This document shows, piece after piece, positions 34,256-42,125 of a stretch of 42,125 nucleotides of DNA. The position numbers and the translations under genes were made by a program. Within the stretch, counting starts at the first letter, position 1. Each line of letters opens with the position of its first letter. The DNA is taken from contig CAMKTI010000002.1 in assembly GCA_946415665.1 (NCBI GenBank), positions 1 to 42,125 on the forward strand. Reading direction: 5' to 3'. Source of the stretch: an uncultured Clostridia bacterium (GTDB taxonomy: Bacteria; Bacillota; Clostridia; Lachnospirales; CAMVHY01). The notes under the pieces are model-generated. The model did no database searches. It was not told the origin of the DNA and saw only the letters and a program-made list of their open reading frames with translations.

Positions 34256-35151
34256 GATAGTATTTACACAGTATTTACACGAGGAAAAATAAAAAACAAA
34301 AAGTAAATCAAAACAATATAAAGATACAACACACAAAAACAGAAGTAATGGAGACATCCAGAGTTGTTTAGCATAACGAGTGGCAATACTGCGCCAGCGT
34401 TTAAAAACAAGAAAAATATTCTCAATAACATATCGAAAACAGTAAAGTGTACAATTGTAATTATATTGTTCAAGTTTGTTGCATTTTGGAGGAATAACTG
34501 ATTTTATATTTCGTTCAGCTATATAAGACGAAATTTCGTTAGTATCATAAGTGCGATCCGTAAGGACTAAATTTGTATCGACATTTTTTAGCAAGTTAAT
34601 ATCTTCTTTACAATCGGCCCGTGTTTCTTCTGTAACGATGAATTTTATGGGTTTTCCGTGTACATTGATGGCTAAATGTGTTTTCGCATTGAATTGATAT
34701 AGCCCCGATTTTCACCGCGAGCCCTAGCTGTATGCTGATGTACTTTTACATAATTCGAGTCGATAATTAGCCATTCAAAATTTATATCACATTTTAATAT
34801 TTTAAATATTTTTTTCAGACGCCTCTCATAGCCATCGAATAAATCTTCGATGAACGGTCCGCTTTTCATAATCAAACTGCAAATCCACCAACGAAAATTC
34901 TATTTTAAGTATCCAAACAACCGCACTGATAAATTTTCGATCATCTTTGGCTATAACTTAATGTTGTCCAACTTGACTTGTCACGCGTAATTTTATTTGC
35001 TTCCGCTCTGCATTGCTTATATCAAATTTGTAATGCATCCTTTGCTTCGTTTTTATTTTTGCTCCTTTTTTATTCCTCTCCATTACATTTTATTTTATAT
35101 ATTATTTTTTCCATCATCTCATTGCTCGTTTTTTTCGCGTAGACATCATCT
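34256..35151 (-). mobile_element. IS5-type element with broken transposase
   Basis: About 896 bp. Its right end reads AGATGATGTCTACGCGA on the minus strand and its left end carries TAGTATTTACAC twice. The minus-strand translation in pieces is a clear IS5-family transposase: DDRKFISAVVWILK, EWLIIDSNYVKVHQHTARA (first catalytic Asp), LTDRTYDTNEISSYIAERN (second) and FRYVIENIFLVFKRWRSIAT (the Glu). At least three frame breaks separate them. It abuts the copy at 35153. Confidence 0.85.
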
Positions 35152-35152
35152 G

Positions 35153-35985
35153 GGTAGCGTTCACATAAAAAGCAAGTCAAAAATAAAAACAAGGGAACTG
35201 GTAAAAATAAGAATAGAATCAAGCTTACCATGACGAGTAAAAACTTTTCTAAAACGTTTCAATCTCAAGAAATATCGCTCGATATTATTGCGTTGTTTAT
35301 AAAGTTGTTTATCATAACTCCAAGGCAACTTACGATTTTTTTTTAGGTGGAACAACTGTCTTAAACCCGTGATTCTTAGCTAAAGCTAAAGTTTTATCAT
35401 CTTCGTAAGCTCGGTTCATCAGGAGATAATTATTATTTTTGAAATATATGGCCTTCTTCCTTCGGGAGAATTGTGAGAATTGCTAGGAGACAAACGAAAA
35501 TCCACTGGACATGAAGATGTGAAAAATAAATACAACTTGGTTGTCAGGTCCCTTTTGAACGTACGATGCTTTGTTTCTGATTGTTTTTATTCTTGTTTGC
35601 ATCTGGACTTACCTTTATGCTTGTACTATCAATAAAGAGTATATAATCCTCTTCATTAAGCAGTTTTTGTTTCTCTATAGCTTCTAAAATAAAGGTTTTA
35701 AAGAAAAAAAACAACAGCTTTGACAATCGTACCGTTTTGACCATCTACTAAATTTTATATAAACCGTGTGCCAATTTCCATATTCTTTTGATAATGTCCT
35801 CCATTTGCAACCATTCTCTATTATGTAAAGATTGCACACATAAATTTTTAGTCTGATATCTTCATCGGATTCCTCGCTATCGACATTAATTCCTCTAGCT
35901 TCTTATATTGTGTTTTTGTAAGTTTCATATCTCCATCTTATCACTTTTTTTGCTCAATCTATTTTTATTTTATGTGAACGCTACC
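35153..35985 (-). mobile_element. IS5-type element with perfect 17-bp inverted repeats
   Basis: 833 bp, bounded by GGTAGCGTTCACATAAA and its exact inverse TTTATGTGAACGCTACC. The same family as the copies at 8268, 37017 and 42013. The minus-strand transposase is broken into several frames: MKLTKTQYKKLEELMSIA at the start, YILFIDSTSIKVSPDANK in the middle and YKQRNNIERYFLRLKRFRKV near the end, the IS5-family Glu motif. The perfect ends suggest rather recent transposition, but the gene is inactive. It lies directly against the end of the element at 34256. Confidence 0.9.
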
Positions 35986-36000
35986 TAAAATAGAAAAGAG

Positions 36001-36025
36001 ACATGCTTTGAGGCATGTTTTTTTT
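36001..36025 (+). terminator. Terminator without an obvious gene
   Basis: Hairpin ACATGC / GCATGT followed by eight T. Plus-strand sequence upstream is IS DNA, so the gene it served may have been displaced by the IS insertions. Confidence 0.6.
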
Positions 36026-36168
36026 GCAAAAATTTTTATACACAGAAATAATAAATTTAGCTTGTAAGAAAAATATTTTTAACCAAAAATCAACCAGTTT
36101 ATATTTTTGTAACATAAAACAAAATAAATTATCTTACGAAGAAAGGACATAAAAAAAAGGCAAAACCC

Positions 36169-36197
36169 TTGACAAAAGCAAAAAAATATGATACTCT
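36169..36197 (+). promoter_or_regulatory. Promoter of the decayed membrane protein gene
   Basis: -35 TTGACA (36169-36174), 17-nt spacer, -10 TACTCT (36192-36197). The leader to the coding remnant is about 110 bases and contains AAAAGGAGGGGAAG at about 36303. Confidence 0.65.
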
Positions 36198-36317
36198 AAA
36201 ATTGGATATTGTTTTTAAAACAACATTTTGCCCGATCGAATTTTTTTAATTTTTTATGCGCCAGTAAAAAAATCGATTGGTTTTTGATTTATTTTTTGCT
36301 TAAAAAGGAGGGGAAGA

Positions 36318-36884
36318 AAGCCTCAAAAAAGAACTAACCAAAAAGCAAAATCCAAAGCAAGAGAAAACGATAAAAGCATTTAAAACCCATCAAATACCAA
36401 ATACCAAATTTGATTTTGTTCAGCTTGGCCATTTTGTTTGGTGCGGCTTTGATTATTTCTTCGGGGTTTGCGTTGTCTTTGCCGTTGCTTTTAGGACATC
36501 AGAACAGGAATATTAGGAGTTTTGTTAGTTGTTTCTCCGATTTAGTTGCCGTTTTTACCGTTGGTCTGAATAGGAATTGCTGCTTTATCAGTTTTTGGTG
36601 TTGTAAAATCAGTTTTACATCTGTTTCTTGACAATGAAGCTTCACATGTAAAATGCTACAAGGCTGCGAAATATTTTAAATGCGGAATGTTTATTCTTGG
36701 CGGCGTAGCACTAATTATATTGACATTTTTGCCGATTGCTACAGCTTTAGCTGGCATTATCGGGACACCCGCAATTCTGTTAAAAATTTTTTGTTTTGCG
36801 TTGGGTGGTTTTATGGCTTTAAAAGACGGAATATCAATGAAGCAAGATTATTCAGTTGTAGAATACATTTTAGTTTCAAGATAA
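36318..36884 (+). pseudogene. Decayed membrane protein gene
   Basis: Coding-like sequence continues through three frames. A basic N-terminus (LKKELTKKQNPKQEKTIKAF) follows a good AAGGAGGGG site but lacks a start codon. A hydrophobic stretch (SLAILFGAALIISSGFALSL) follows after a shift. After another shift the frame reads VFGVVKSVLHLFLDNEASHV, then CGMFILGGVALIILTFLPIA, TALAGIIGTPAILLKIFCFA and a short end. In-frame stops are also present in the middle. The original would have been an integral membrane protein with four or so segments. I recognise no family. It has a promoter but no intact product. Confidence 0.6.
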
Positions 36885-37016
36885 TGTGAATATATATGTG
36901 AAAATAGTGATGACAATAGCTGGCGAGAAGATCGTGCAAGCTGTGTATAGCCAGAAATAGAAGGCGATATTATTTGTAAAACTGTGGATGAGTGTTCCGG
37001 GAATCTGAAGAGTGGT

Positions 37017-37222
37017 GATTTGTAATACCGTCCATTTGCAATCATTATTTATTATATAAGGTATTGCACACATGGATTCGTAGTTTGATATTTTCACCAG
37101 TTTCCTTGCTATCGGTATTAATCCCTCTACCCTTTTTATATTGTGTTTTTGTAAGTTGCATATCTCTATCTTGTCAATTTTTTTCTTTAGTCGACCGATT
37201 TTTATTTTATGTGAATGCTACC
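37017..37222 (-). mobile_element. IS5-type fragment (transposase start only)
   Basis: Ends with TTTATGTGAATGCTACC (37206-37222), matching the right end of the copy at 35153, and is followed by TA. Similarity to that copy extends leftwards to about 37017 and then stops, so only the transposase N-terminal part remains. The left junction lies in unrecognised sequence (36885-37016) where I see nothing else. Confidence 0.7.
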
Positions 37223-37289
37223 TAGTCAACAATATTTTTTTGCCATGAAAAATAATCAAATATATTTTTTTCTTTTGGAGTGCAAAAAA

Positions 37290-37322
37290 AACTCCTGCCG
37301 ATTTTTTTTACGACAGAAGTTT
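37290..37322 (-). terminator. Terminator after the radical SAM gene
   Basis: Minus-strand hairpin AACTTCTGTCG / CGGCAGGAGTT (two mismatches) followed by seven T. Confidence 0.8.
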
Positions 37323-37367
37323 TTGATTATAAGCAAGTAAATAAATTATCTATGTTAAAACGAAATC

Positions 37368-38198
37368 TTACTCAAGATTTGTGTTTTTATTTTTAATAAA
37401 TCTATCGTGATGAAAACAATTAACATAATCTATCGAATTTCTTTCACAATAATTTTTTATTTCTAATATTAATTTACCCCAGAAATCAGAATTTTTATGT
37501 ATATAAATTTGCTGGTAAAGATTAAAGTACTGTGGGTAATAATTTTTTATGTATTTTAATATAGGAAATTTATAACTGCCACGCAAATTAAGATTTTCAA
37601 ACCAATATTCATTTACAAAATATTTTGTCCGCTCAATAATCAAATGATAATCCGTAATTTTAGGAAATATCGGCGACATAAATAAAACAGTATTTATATT
37701 ATTTTTATAAAGCGTCTGCAAAGTTTTAAGTCTATCAAAAATATTGCTAGCTTTATCCATATCTTTTCTAAAATTTTCATCCAATGTATTAATACTTACA
37801 GCTACAGTTAATTTTTTTAATCTCTTTAAAATATCAATGTCTCTTAAAATCAAATCAGATTTTGTGCAAATTATTATTTTACAATCAATATCAACCAACT
37901 GTCTTAAAATATTTTGAGTCACGAAATATTTTTTTTCGAACAGGTTATAACAATCTGTAACCGAAGATAAAAATACTGTTTTGCCATTTAAAATTTTTTT
38001 ACTGATTGCCTTGTCACAGATTTTAATATCTATAAATTTCCCCCATTCTTCACCGTGACCTGTAAAACGTTTCATAAAACTCGCATAACAATATTTACAA
38101 GCGTGTGGACAACCTACATATGGATTTATAACATAATCACTCGCCGGAAGTTTTGACTTTACAACATAATCATTTACGTTTATAAATTTTTCTTTCAT
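37368..38198 (-). CDS. SPL-family radical SAM protein
   Basis: A radical SAM enzyme of the spore photoproduct lyase-like group (COG1533 type). The 4Fe-4S motif is CPHACKYC (C30, C34, C37) inside VINPYVGCPHACKYCYASFM. The 276-residue length is shorter than classical SplB (about 340). The motif context (YASFMKRFTGHGEEWGKF) is like the radical SAM proteins sometimes called mobile pair protein A; the partner gene is not adjacent. Thus spore DNA repair is possible but not shown. The start ATG 38198 follows AGGGGATTG; a TTG six bases upstream is part of that site. It is next to sigF, on the same strand, 58 bases downstream. Confidence 0.85.
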   Translation of the reverse strand: MKEKFINVNDYVVKSKLPASDYVINPYVGCPHACKYCYASFMKRFTGHGEEWGKFIDIKICDKAISKKILNGKTVFLSSVTDCYNLFEKKYFVTQNILRQLVDIDCKIIICTKSDLILRDIDILKRLKKLTVAVSINTLDENFRKDMDKASNIFDRLKTLQTLYKNNINTVLFMSPIFPKITDYHLIIERTKYFVNEYWFENLNLRGSYKFPILKYIKNYYPQYFNLYQQIYIHKNSDFWGKLILEIKNYCERNSIDYVNCFHHDRFIKNKNTNLE

Positions 38199-38256
38199 AC
38201 TCAATCCCCTATTAAAAATTAATTTTTATTTATAGCCTCAATAAAATTTTTACACG

Positions 38257-38970
38257 CTACATATTTTGCCTGATTTTGTTTAAAATTTTTTTTTCGAGAC
38301 GTGAAACTTGTACCTGAGATAAATTTAATTTTTTGGCCACTTCTGATTGTGTTTTATCACAGAAATATCGCTGCTTAATAATTTCTTTTTCAATGTCATC
38401 TAATTTTTCTATTATGGAATGAATCGCGATTTTATTTATTATTTTTGAATGCCCATTATCTTTCGAATTTAATTTATCCAATAAAAAACAAGTGCTCCCA
38501 TCTGATTGATTTATAGTTTGATAAATCGACTCGACATTTTTGTTTGCGTCCATCGCAATTATTAATTCTTCGAGCGAAATATTTAATTCGTTTGCCAAAT
38601 CATTTAAAGTTGCTTGACGGCCATATTTTTTTAAAAAATTTTCCTGTGCATATCTAATTTTTCCAGCAATTTCTTTTATCGGTCGCGAAATTTTTATTAA
38701 ACCGTCATCGCGTAAAAATCTTTTTATTTCCCCGATTATCATTGGCACAGCATAAGTCGAAAATTTGACATTAAATTTATTATCAAATTTATTTATGCAT
38801 TTTAATAAACCAATAACACCAATCTGAAATAAATCTTCGAGTTCATAACCGCGATTCGAAAATTTTTTCACTATGCTCCAAATCAAACCTTTATTATCCA
38901 AAATTAATTTTTCTTTTGCGTTTTTATCTCCGTTTTGTGCAAGAATAATCAAATTATTTATCTCGTCCAT
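38257..38970 (-). CDS. sigF: Sporulation sigma factor sigma-F
   Basis: Sigma-F directs early forespore transcription and is held inactive by SpoIIAB. The 237-residue product has region 2 (DLFQIGVIGLLKCINKFD, FSTYAVPMIIGEIKRFLRDD), region 3 (ISRPIKEIAGKIRYAQE) and region 4 (EKEIIKQRYFCDKTQSEVAK, LNLSQVQVSRLEKKIL). Sigma-G is similar in sequence, but the position as third gene after spoIIAA and spoIIAB settles it. Start ATG 38970 follows GGGTGA. No frame damage is visible. Confidence 0.93.
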   Translation of the reverse strand: MDEINNLIILAQNGDKNAKEKLILDNKGLIWSIVKKFSNRGYELEDLFQIGVIGLLKCINKFDNKFNVKFSTYAVPMIIGEIKRFLRDDGLIKISRPIKEIAGKIRYAQENFLKKYGRQATLNDLANELNISLEELIIAMDANKNVESIYQTINQSDGSTCFLLDKLNSKDNGHSKIINKIAIHSIIEKLDDIEKEIIKQRYFCDKTQSEVAKKLNLSQVQVSRLEKKILNKIRQNM

Positions 38971-39017
38971 AATTTTTCACCCGTTTTTCTTAGCCAAATT
39001 TAATTCAAAAAAATTTT

Positions 39018-39434
39018 TTAAGCCAAGTTTTTAATCATAATTACTTTTGTTCCAAAATTTTTTTTCGACTTGACTATAACTTTACTCATAAAACTTTGCA
39101 TCACCGTAAAACCTAAACCTGAACGTTCCATATCAGGCCTTGAAGTATATAACGGCTCCATCGCTTTTTTTATATTTTCTATTCCAAGTCCATAATCTTT
39201 TATTATTATTTTTACCCGTCGCTCAAAAATTTCGCATGTTAAAATAATTTTTCCCGTTTTTTCTTGATACGCGTGAATAATCGAATTCGTAACCGCTTCC
39301 GAAACCGCTGTTTTTATATCATTTAATTCTTCAACTGTAGGATTTAATGGCGCAATAAAAGCTGCAACTACAATTCGTGCAAAAGATTCGTTTTCAGATT
39401 TGCTTTGCATGACTATATTTATTTTATTTTTCAC
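39018..39434 (-). CDS. spoIIAB: Anti-sigma-F factor and kinase SpoIIAB
   Basis: SpoIIAB binds sigma-F or phosphorylates SpoIIAA. The 138-residue GHKL-type kinase has the N box EAVTNSIIHAY, the G1 box DYGLGIENI and the lid/G2 part MERSGLGFTVMQSFM. The start is GTG 39434, eight bases after GGAGTG and six bases after the spoIIAA stop. Its length agrees with the family (about 140-147). Confidence 0.95.
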   Translation of the reverse strand: MKNKINIVMQSKSENESFARIVVAAFIAPLNPTVEELNDIKTAVSEAVTNSIIHAYQEKTGKIILTCEIFERRVKIIIKDYGLGIENIKKAMEPLYTSRPDMERSGLGFTVMQSFMSKVIVKSKKNFGTKVIMIKNLA

Positions 39435-39440
39435 TTTTCA

Positions 39441-39791
39441 TCACTCCGCTTTTGATTTTCTTTGACTTTTCAAAACAGATTCTAAATCACAATCAAAATT
39501 AATTATTTTTTTTAGCCCCGACATTTCAATTATTGGTTTTAAATTCGGATTTAAATTAATCACATATATCTTTCCGCCAATTTTATCTACAAATTTATAT
39601 CTGCCAATTAACATTCCAATCCCTGAACTATCCATAAAATCAACTCTTTCAAAATCAAAAATTATATTTTTAAGATTCAATAACTCAAGCTTGCGCTCGA
39701 TTTTCTCTTTTATTTTATCTGTTACATGGTGGTCTATATCACACTTGATTTTTACAATTAAATTTTTGTCAAGCACATCTAATTGCATCAT
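39441..39791 (-). CDS. spoIIAA: Anti-anti-sigma factor SpoIIAA
   Basis: SpoIIAA, in its unphosphorylated form, releases sigma-F from SpoIIAB. The 116-residue STAS-domain protein has the phosphorylation site MDSSGIGMLIGRY (second Ser, about residue 56). First gene of the spoIIA operon. Either of two adjacent ATGs (39791 or 39788) could be the start behind GGGGATG. I could not identify a sigma-H promoter with confidence. Confidence 0.94.
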   Translation of the reverse strand: MMQLDVLDKNLIVKIKCDIDHHVTDKIKEKIERKLELLNLKNIIFDFERVDFMDSSGIGMLIGRYKFVDKIGGKIYVINLNPNLKPIIEMSGLKKIINFDCDLESVLKSQRKSKAE

Positions 39792-40036
39792 TTAAAATCA
39801 TCCCCGCTAATTTTTAAATCTTTAATCAAAAATAATATACCTAGCAAAAAAAATTTTTTGTCGCAGTAAAAATCAATATTTTTAAATCAATCGACAAATT
39901 ATTTTTTCGCCCACAAAAAAACTAAGCCCAAAATTTTTTAATAACAAAATCTCAAAGGCAAAAAAAAAATTAGCTGGAGATTTTATTTTTATGTCAAAGA
40001 AATTAGCTGCATAAAACAAACTGCAAAAACAAAAAA
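39792..40036. other. Intergenic region upstream of spoIIA
   Basis: Very A/T-rich. It must hold the spoIIA promoter; TATATT at about 39830 could be a -10 but no well-spaced -35 is clear. Nothing else is seen. Confidence 0.4.
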
Positions 40037-40071
40037 AAGACCGTGAATTAAAATTAACTCACGGACTTTTT
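40037..40071 (-). terminator. Strong terminator of the 40118-41527 gene
   Basis: Minus-strand hairpin GTCCGTGA / TCACGGTC-like arms with an A/T-rich loop, followed by seven T. Confidence 0.9.
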
Positions 40072-40117
40072 ATTTTTATTATATATTACAAATTCTCTTC
40101 TTTCTCTACTTTAGGCC

Positions 40118-41527
40118 TTAGCCTTTTTGTTCTTCGATGACAATGATCTCTTCTTCTTTTTCTTCGTTCTGGACTTTGATTTTACCTTTGAGGGTGTTGA
40201 TGTTGTTATTATTTTTATACCCACCTTCTTCGATATCGATATCTTCTTTTCCATCATAGATATTTTTGTTCTTGTTTTCTTCTTCATTTTCTGTGCTATA
40301 TTTTATTCCGTTTAAGTTGTTTTTTATTGTTTTCTCCTGGTTTTGTTCATGCTTCTTCCAAAACAAAATCACAAGTGCAAAAATACACACTACTGCACTC
40401 CCGCCAGGGATTGTCATAGACAAAATGGTTACCGTTTTTGTTGCCGCCGCTGGCCAAAATGCAACCACAAAATAATTCACTGCTGATCCACCGGCGATTA
40501 ATACTCCCAAACCGCTACCAGTACCAAAAATCCAAAGCCATTTTTTTATGCCATTTGATGATTTGATCTCCAAAGGTTCATTACACTTACAAGGCTTTAA
40601 TGCGACGCTACCATTTTCTACTACTAAATTTCCTTTTGCATCTCCCAAGAAACCTAAAAAATCATTAAATTCTTGATCACTACACTTAATATTGCCAATA
40701 TTTTCAAAGTAGTCTCTGATGTTTTCAATTAACCCTATTGCTTTAAAAAATTCTTTGTTATTCTGAATGCAAGCACTGATACTAGTATAATTAACAACAT
40801 TCCTCGCTACAGTATTGAAATAAGGTTGATTACCATAATTATTAAACGCTCGGTACATAATTTTACAGATCTTTATAAAATCATGATCTGAAGCCAATTC
40901 TTTTTTGTTTTTGCTTTCTAGTAGTTCGGAAGCATTTTTTATTGTTGTGCTTGGTTCAAATTTTTCTAATTTCGTTTTTTGTAACAGTTTAGACATCGCC
41001 AATGCGTTGATAATCGATCTCTCTAGATCTATTGGAATTACTAATTTATTTAATTGTTTTTGTATATCGTATTTTTTATCTCGCGGTGATTTTTTTGCAT
41101 TTGTATTATTTATATTACCATTTGGTAATTCTTCTACATTTATCTCCATTTTTTTCTCGAACTCTTGCAAAGATTCCTTTAGCGATGTCAATGAACAATT
41201 TTCAATGGTAACTTTATTTTTATCAAGAATATGAGGACAAAGTTTACAAACCAAATTATATCTAAAACTCAAAACTATATCTAGATTCATTGCCTCACTA
41301 TTAAAATCAATTCCAAAATTGTTTTGGACGTCTTCTGTATTATTGTTGTCTTCTATATTCTCAACATTAGGCTCAAGCTTTTTTTTTATCGCTTTTGCAT
41401 ACCCTTGCAGTAATTTATTTCCTTTCTCATTTTGGTTCAAATACTTAATAAAAGTTTCTAAATCTGTTTTTTCTGTATTTGCCTTTTCTTTCTCTGCTAT
41501 TTTTTCTTCTATCATGTTCTCTTCCAT
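40118..41527 (-). CDS. Accessory protein with C-terminal membrane hairpin and acidic tail
   Basis: A 469-residue protein, family not recognised. ATG 41527 is chosen because GGAG lies nine bases upstream; the ATG at 41542 has no site. Residues 1-325 are hydrophilic and helical, with cysteine pairs (CKLC near 95, CKC near 315). Two hydrophobic, Gly/Ala-rich segments follow at about 329-358 and 364-391 (LWIFGTGSGLGVLIAGGSAV and TVTILSMTIPGGSAVVCIFA regions), then a tail of about 80 residues rich in Glu, Asn and Lys. The plan is that of the proteins at 9535 and 13941, although the hydrophobic segments differ in sequence. It stands alone, with its own promoter and a strong terminator. Confidence 0.8.
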   Translation of the reverse strand: MEENMIEEKIAEKEKANTEKTDLETFIKYLNQNEKGNKLLQGYAKAIKKKLEPNVENIEDNNNTEDVQNNFGIDFNSEAMNLDIVLSFRYNLVCKLCPHILDKNKVTIENCSLTSLKESLQEFEKKMEINVEELPNGNINNTNAKKSPRDKKYDIQKQLNKLVIPIDLERSIINALAMSKLLQKTKLEKFEPSTTIKNASELLESKNKKELASDHDFIKICKIMYRAFNNYGNQPYFNTVARNVVNYTSISACIQNNKEFFKAIGLIENIRDYFENIGNIKCSDQEFNDFLGFLGDAKGNLVVENGSVALKPCKCNEPLEIKSSNGIKKWLWIFGTGSGLGVLIAGGSAVNYFVVAFWPAAATKTVTILSMTIPGGSAVVCIFALVILFWKKHEQNQEKTIKNNLNGIKYSTENEEENKNKNIYDGKEDIDIEEGGYKNNNNINTLKGKIKVQNEEKEEEIIVIEEQKG

Positions 41528-41683
41528 AATTTTATTCTCCATATTTTAAAAACAAACAAAAAATATTTTTTTAGCAACAAAATACTCCGACAGGCCAGTA
41601 AATTTTTATAGCTATGTAATAAAAATTATCCAGAAAAATGAAATTAACAGGCCAAAAACAAATTTACCAAACGGTCTATTTTT

Positions 41684-41712
41684 AGTCTAACACAAAAAAA
41701 AACACCTGTCAA
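41684..41712 (-). promoter_or_regulatory. Promoter of the 40118-41527 gene
   Basis: Minus strand: -35 TTGACA (41707-41712), 17-nt spacer with a T-run ending TTGTGT, -10 TAGACT (41684-41689). The spacer ending resembles that at 12773-12801. Confidence 0.75.
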
Positions 41713-42012
41713 GTGTTTTTAAGTATTTTTTTTGAAATTCGAGGGGGTAGAGCCTTTTAACAAGAGAAGCTTAAGTGATTTTATTTCTAATTTTAAATAA
41801 AAGTTAAACTCATAAATTAAAAATCTAAGATTTTTTTGGAGGTAAAAATAGAAAAACGATTTTTTTTATACCGTCTTTTTTATACAATCTTCTTGCAAAA
41901 ACAAAACAAGTGTTTGTTTTCTTCTCAAAACAGCAACTTGATTTTCTTGCATGAAAGAGTAATTGTACCACAAAAATATTAATTTCAACTCTTATTTTTT
42001 TCACATCAATTA
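41713..42012 (+). other. Gene-poor stretch, possible broken small gene
   Basis: A perfect TTGGAGGT site at about 41836 is followed at the right distance by ATA (41848) and a 44-codon open frame to TAA 41982 (starting IEKRFFLYRLFYTIF). It could be a small gene whose ATG mutated to ATA, or chance. Nothing else is seen before the IS end at 42013. Confidence 0.2.
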
Positions 42013-42125
42013 GGTAGCGTTCACATAAAGTAAAAATAGATTGCCCCAAAAGAAAAAAGTGATAAGATAAAAATATGAAACTGGAAAAAACACAATATAA
42101 AAAAACTAGAGGGATTAATGCCTAT
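42013..42125 (+). mobile_element. Start of another IS5-type copy, cut by the window end
   Basis: Begins GGTAGCGTTCACATAAA, identical to the end of the copy at 35153, and is preceded by TA. The plus-strand transposase starts at ATG 42075 (MKLEKTQYKK) and already shows a one-base insertion after codon 10 compared with the 35153 copy. It is in the opposite orientation to the other copies. Confidence 0.85.

Noticed and set aside
35153..35985. Programmed frameshift between two transposase frames, as in some IS5-type elements
   Set aside because: There are more than two breaks and several stops, and other copies break at different places, which indicates decay.
41825..42049. A 74-codon minus-strand open frame near the right end
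   Set aside because: It starts inside the IS end, has no ribosome binding site and reads Cys/Phe/Lys-rich sequence from A/T runs.

Overview
The window comes from a very AT-rich, low-GC Gram-positive bacterium of the Clostridia type. It carries the S10-spc-alpha ribosomal superoperon in Firmicutes order (zinc-binding uS14, a KOW-domain gene between map and infA), the sporulation operon spoIIAA-spoIIAB-sigF, a CotF-like coat protein pair and a PqqD-like protein. TGA is a normal stop (rpmJ, rpoA, map and spoIIAA end with it). Many insertion sequences are present but every transposase is broken, several other genes are decayed, and rpmD (uL30) survives only as a relic. Together this suggests a host-restricted Clostridia lineage undergoing genome reduction, for example an endosymbiont. 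That is inference; no rRNA is present to place it.

Layout. 1-2805: a decayed accessory gene and a membrane protein, both on the minus strand with strong sigma-A-type promoters. 2988-8193: housekeeping genes (murG, coat protein pair, PqqD-like, pepF, HIT protein, a small clostridial beta-rich protein). 8268-9440: an IS5-type element beside an IS4-type transposase remnant. 9535-15803: a 1050-residue repeat protein with a C-terminal membrane hairpin, an IS5-type remnant, and an ADP-ribosylglycohydrolase with a related C-terminal membrane hairpin. 15876-31108: about 29 ribosomal and associated genes on the minus strand (rpsJ to rplQ), with secY, map, infA and rpoA. 31538-32794: a coiled-coil protein. 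32896-35985: IS5-type remnants surrounding a Pro-Arg-His-Lys tRNA cluster. 36318-37222: a decayed membrane protein gene and an IS fragment. 37368-39791: a radical SAM protein and the spoIIA operon. 40118-41527: another accessory protein with a C-terminal membrane hairpin. 42013-42125: the start of another IS copy.

The most interesting signal is a set of accessory genes unlike the housekeeping genes around them: those at 1885, 9535, 13941, 31538 and 40118, and the decayed gene at 45-1304. They are lone genes with large hydrophilic regions. Four have hydrophobic hairpins near the C-terminus followed by hydrophilic tails. Most have closely similar promoters (TTGACA-like, 17-nt spacer often containing an A-run then TTTTG, then a TAGAAT/TAATAT-like -10). 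One carries an ADP-ribosylglycohydrolase domain whose signature residues are all present. They may be a co-expressed set of membrane-anchored, possibly host-interacting proteins. The sequence shows the architecture and the promoters; the function is inference.
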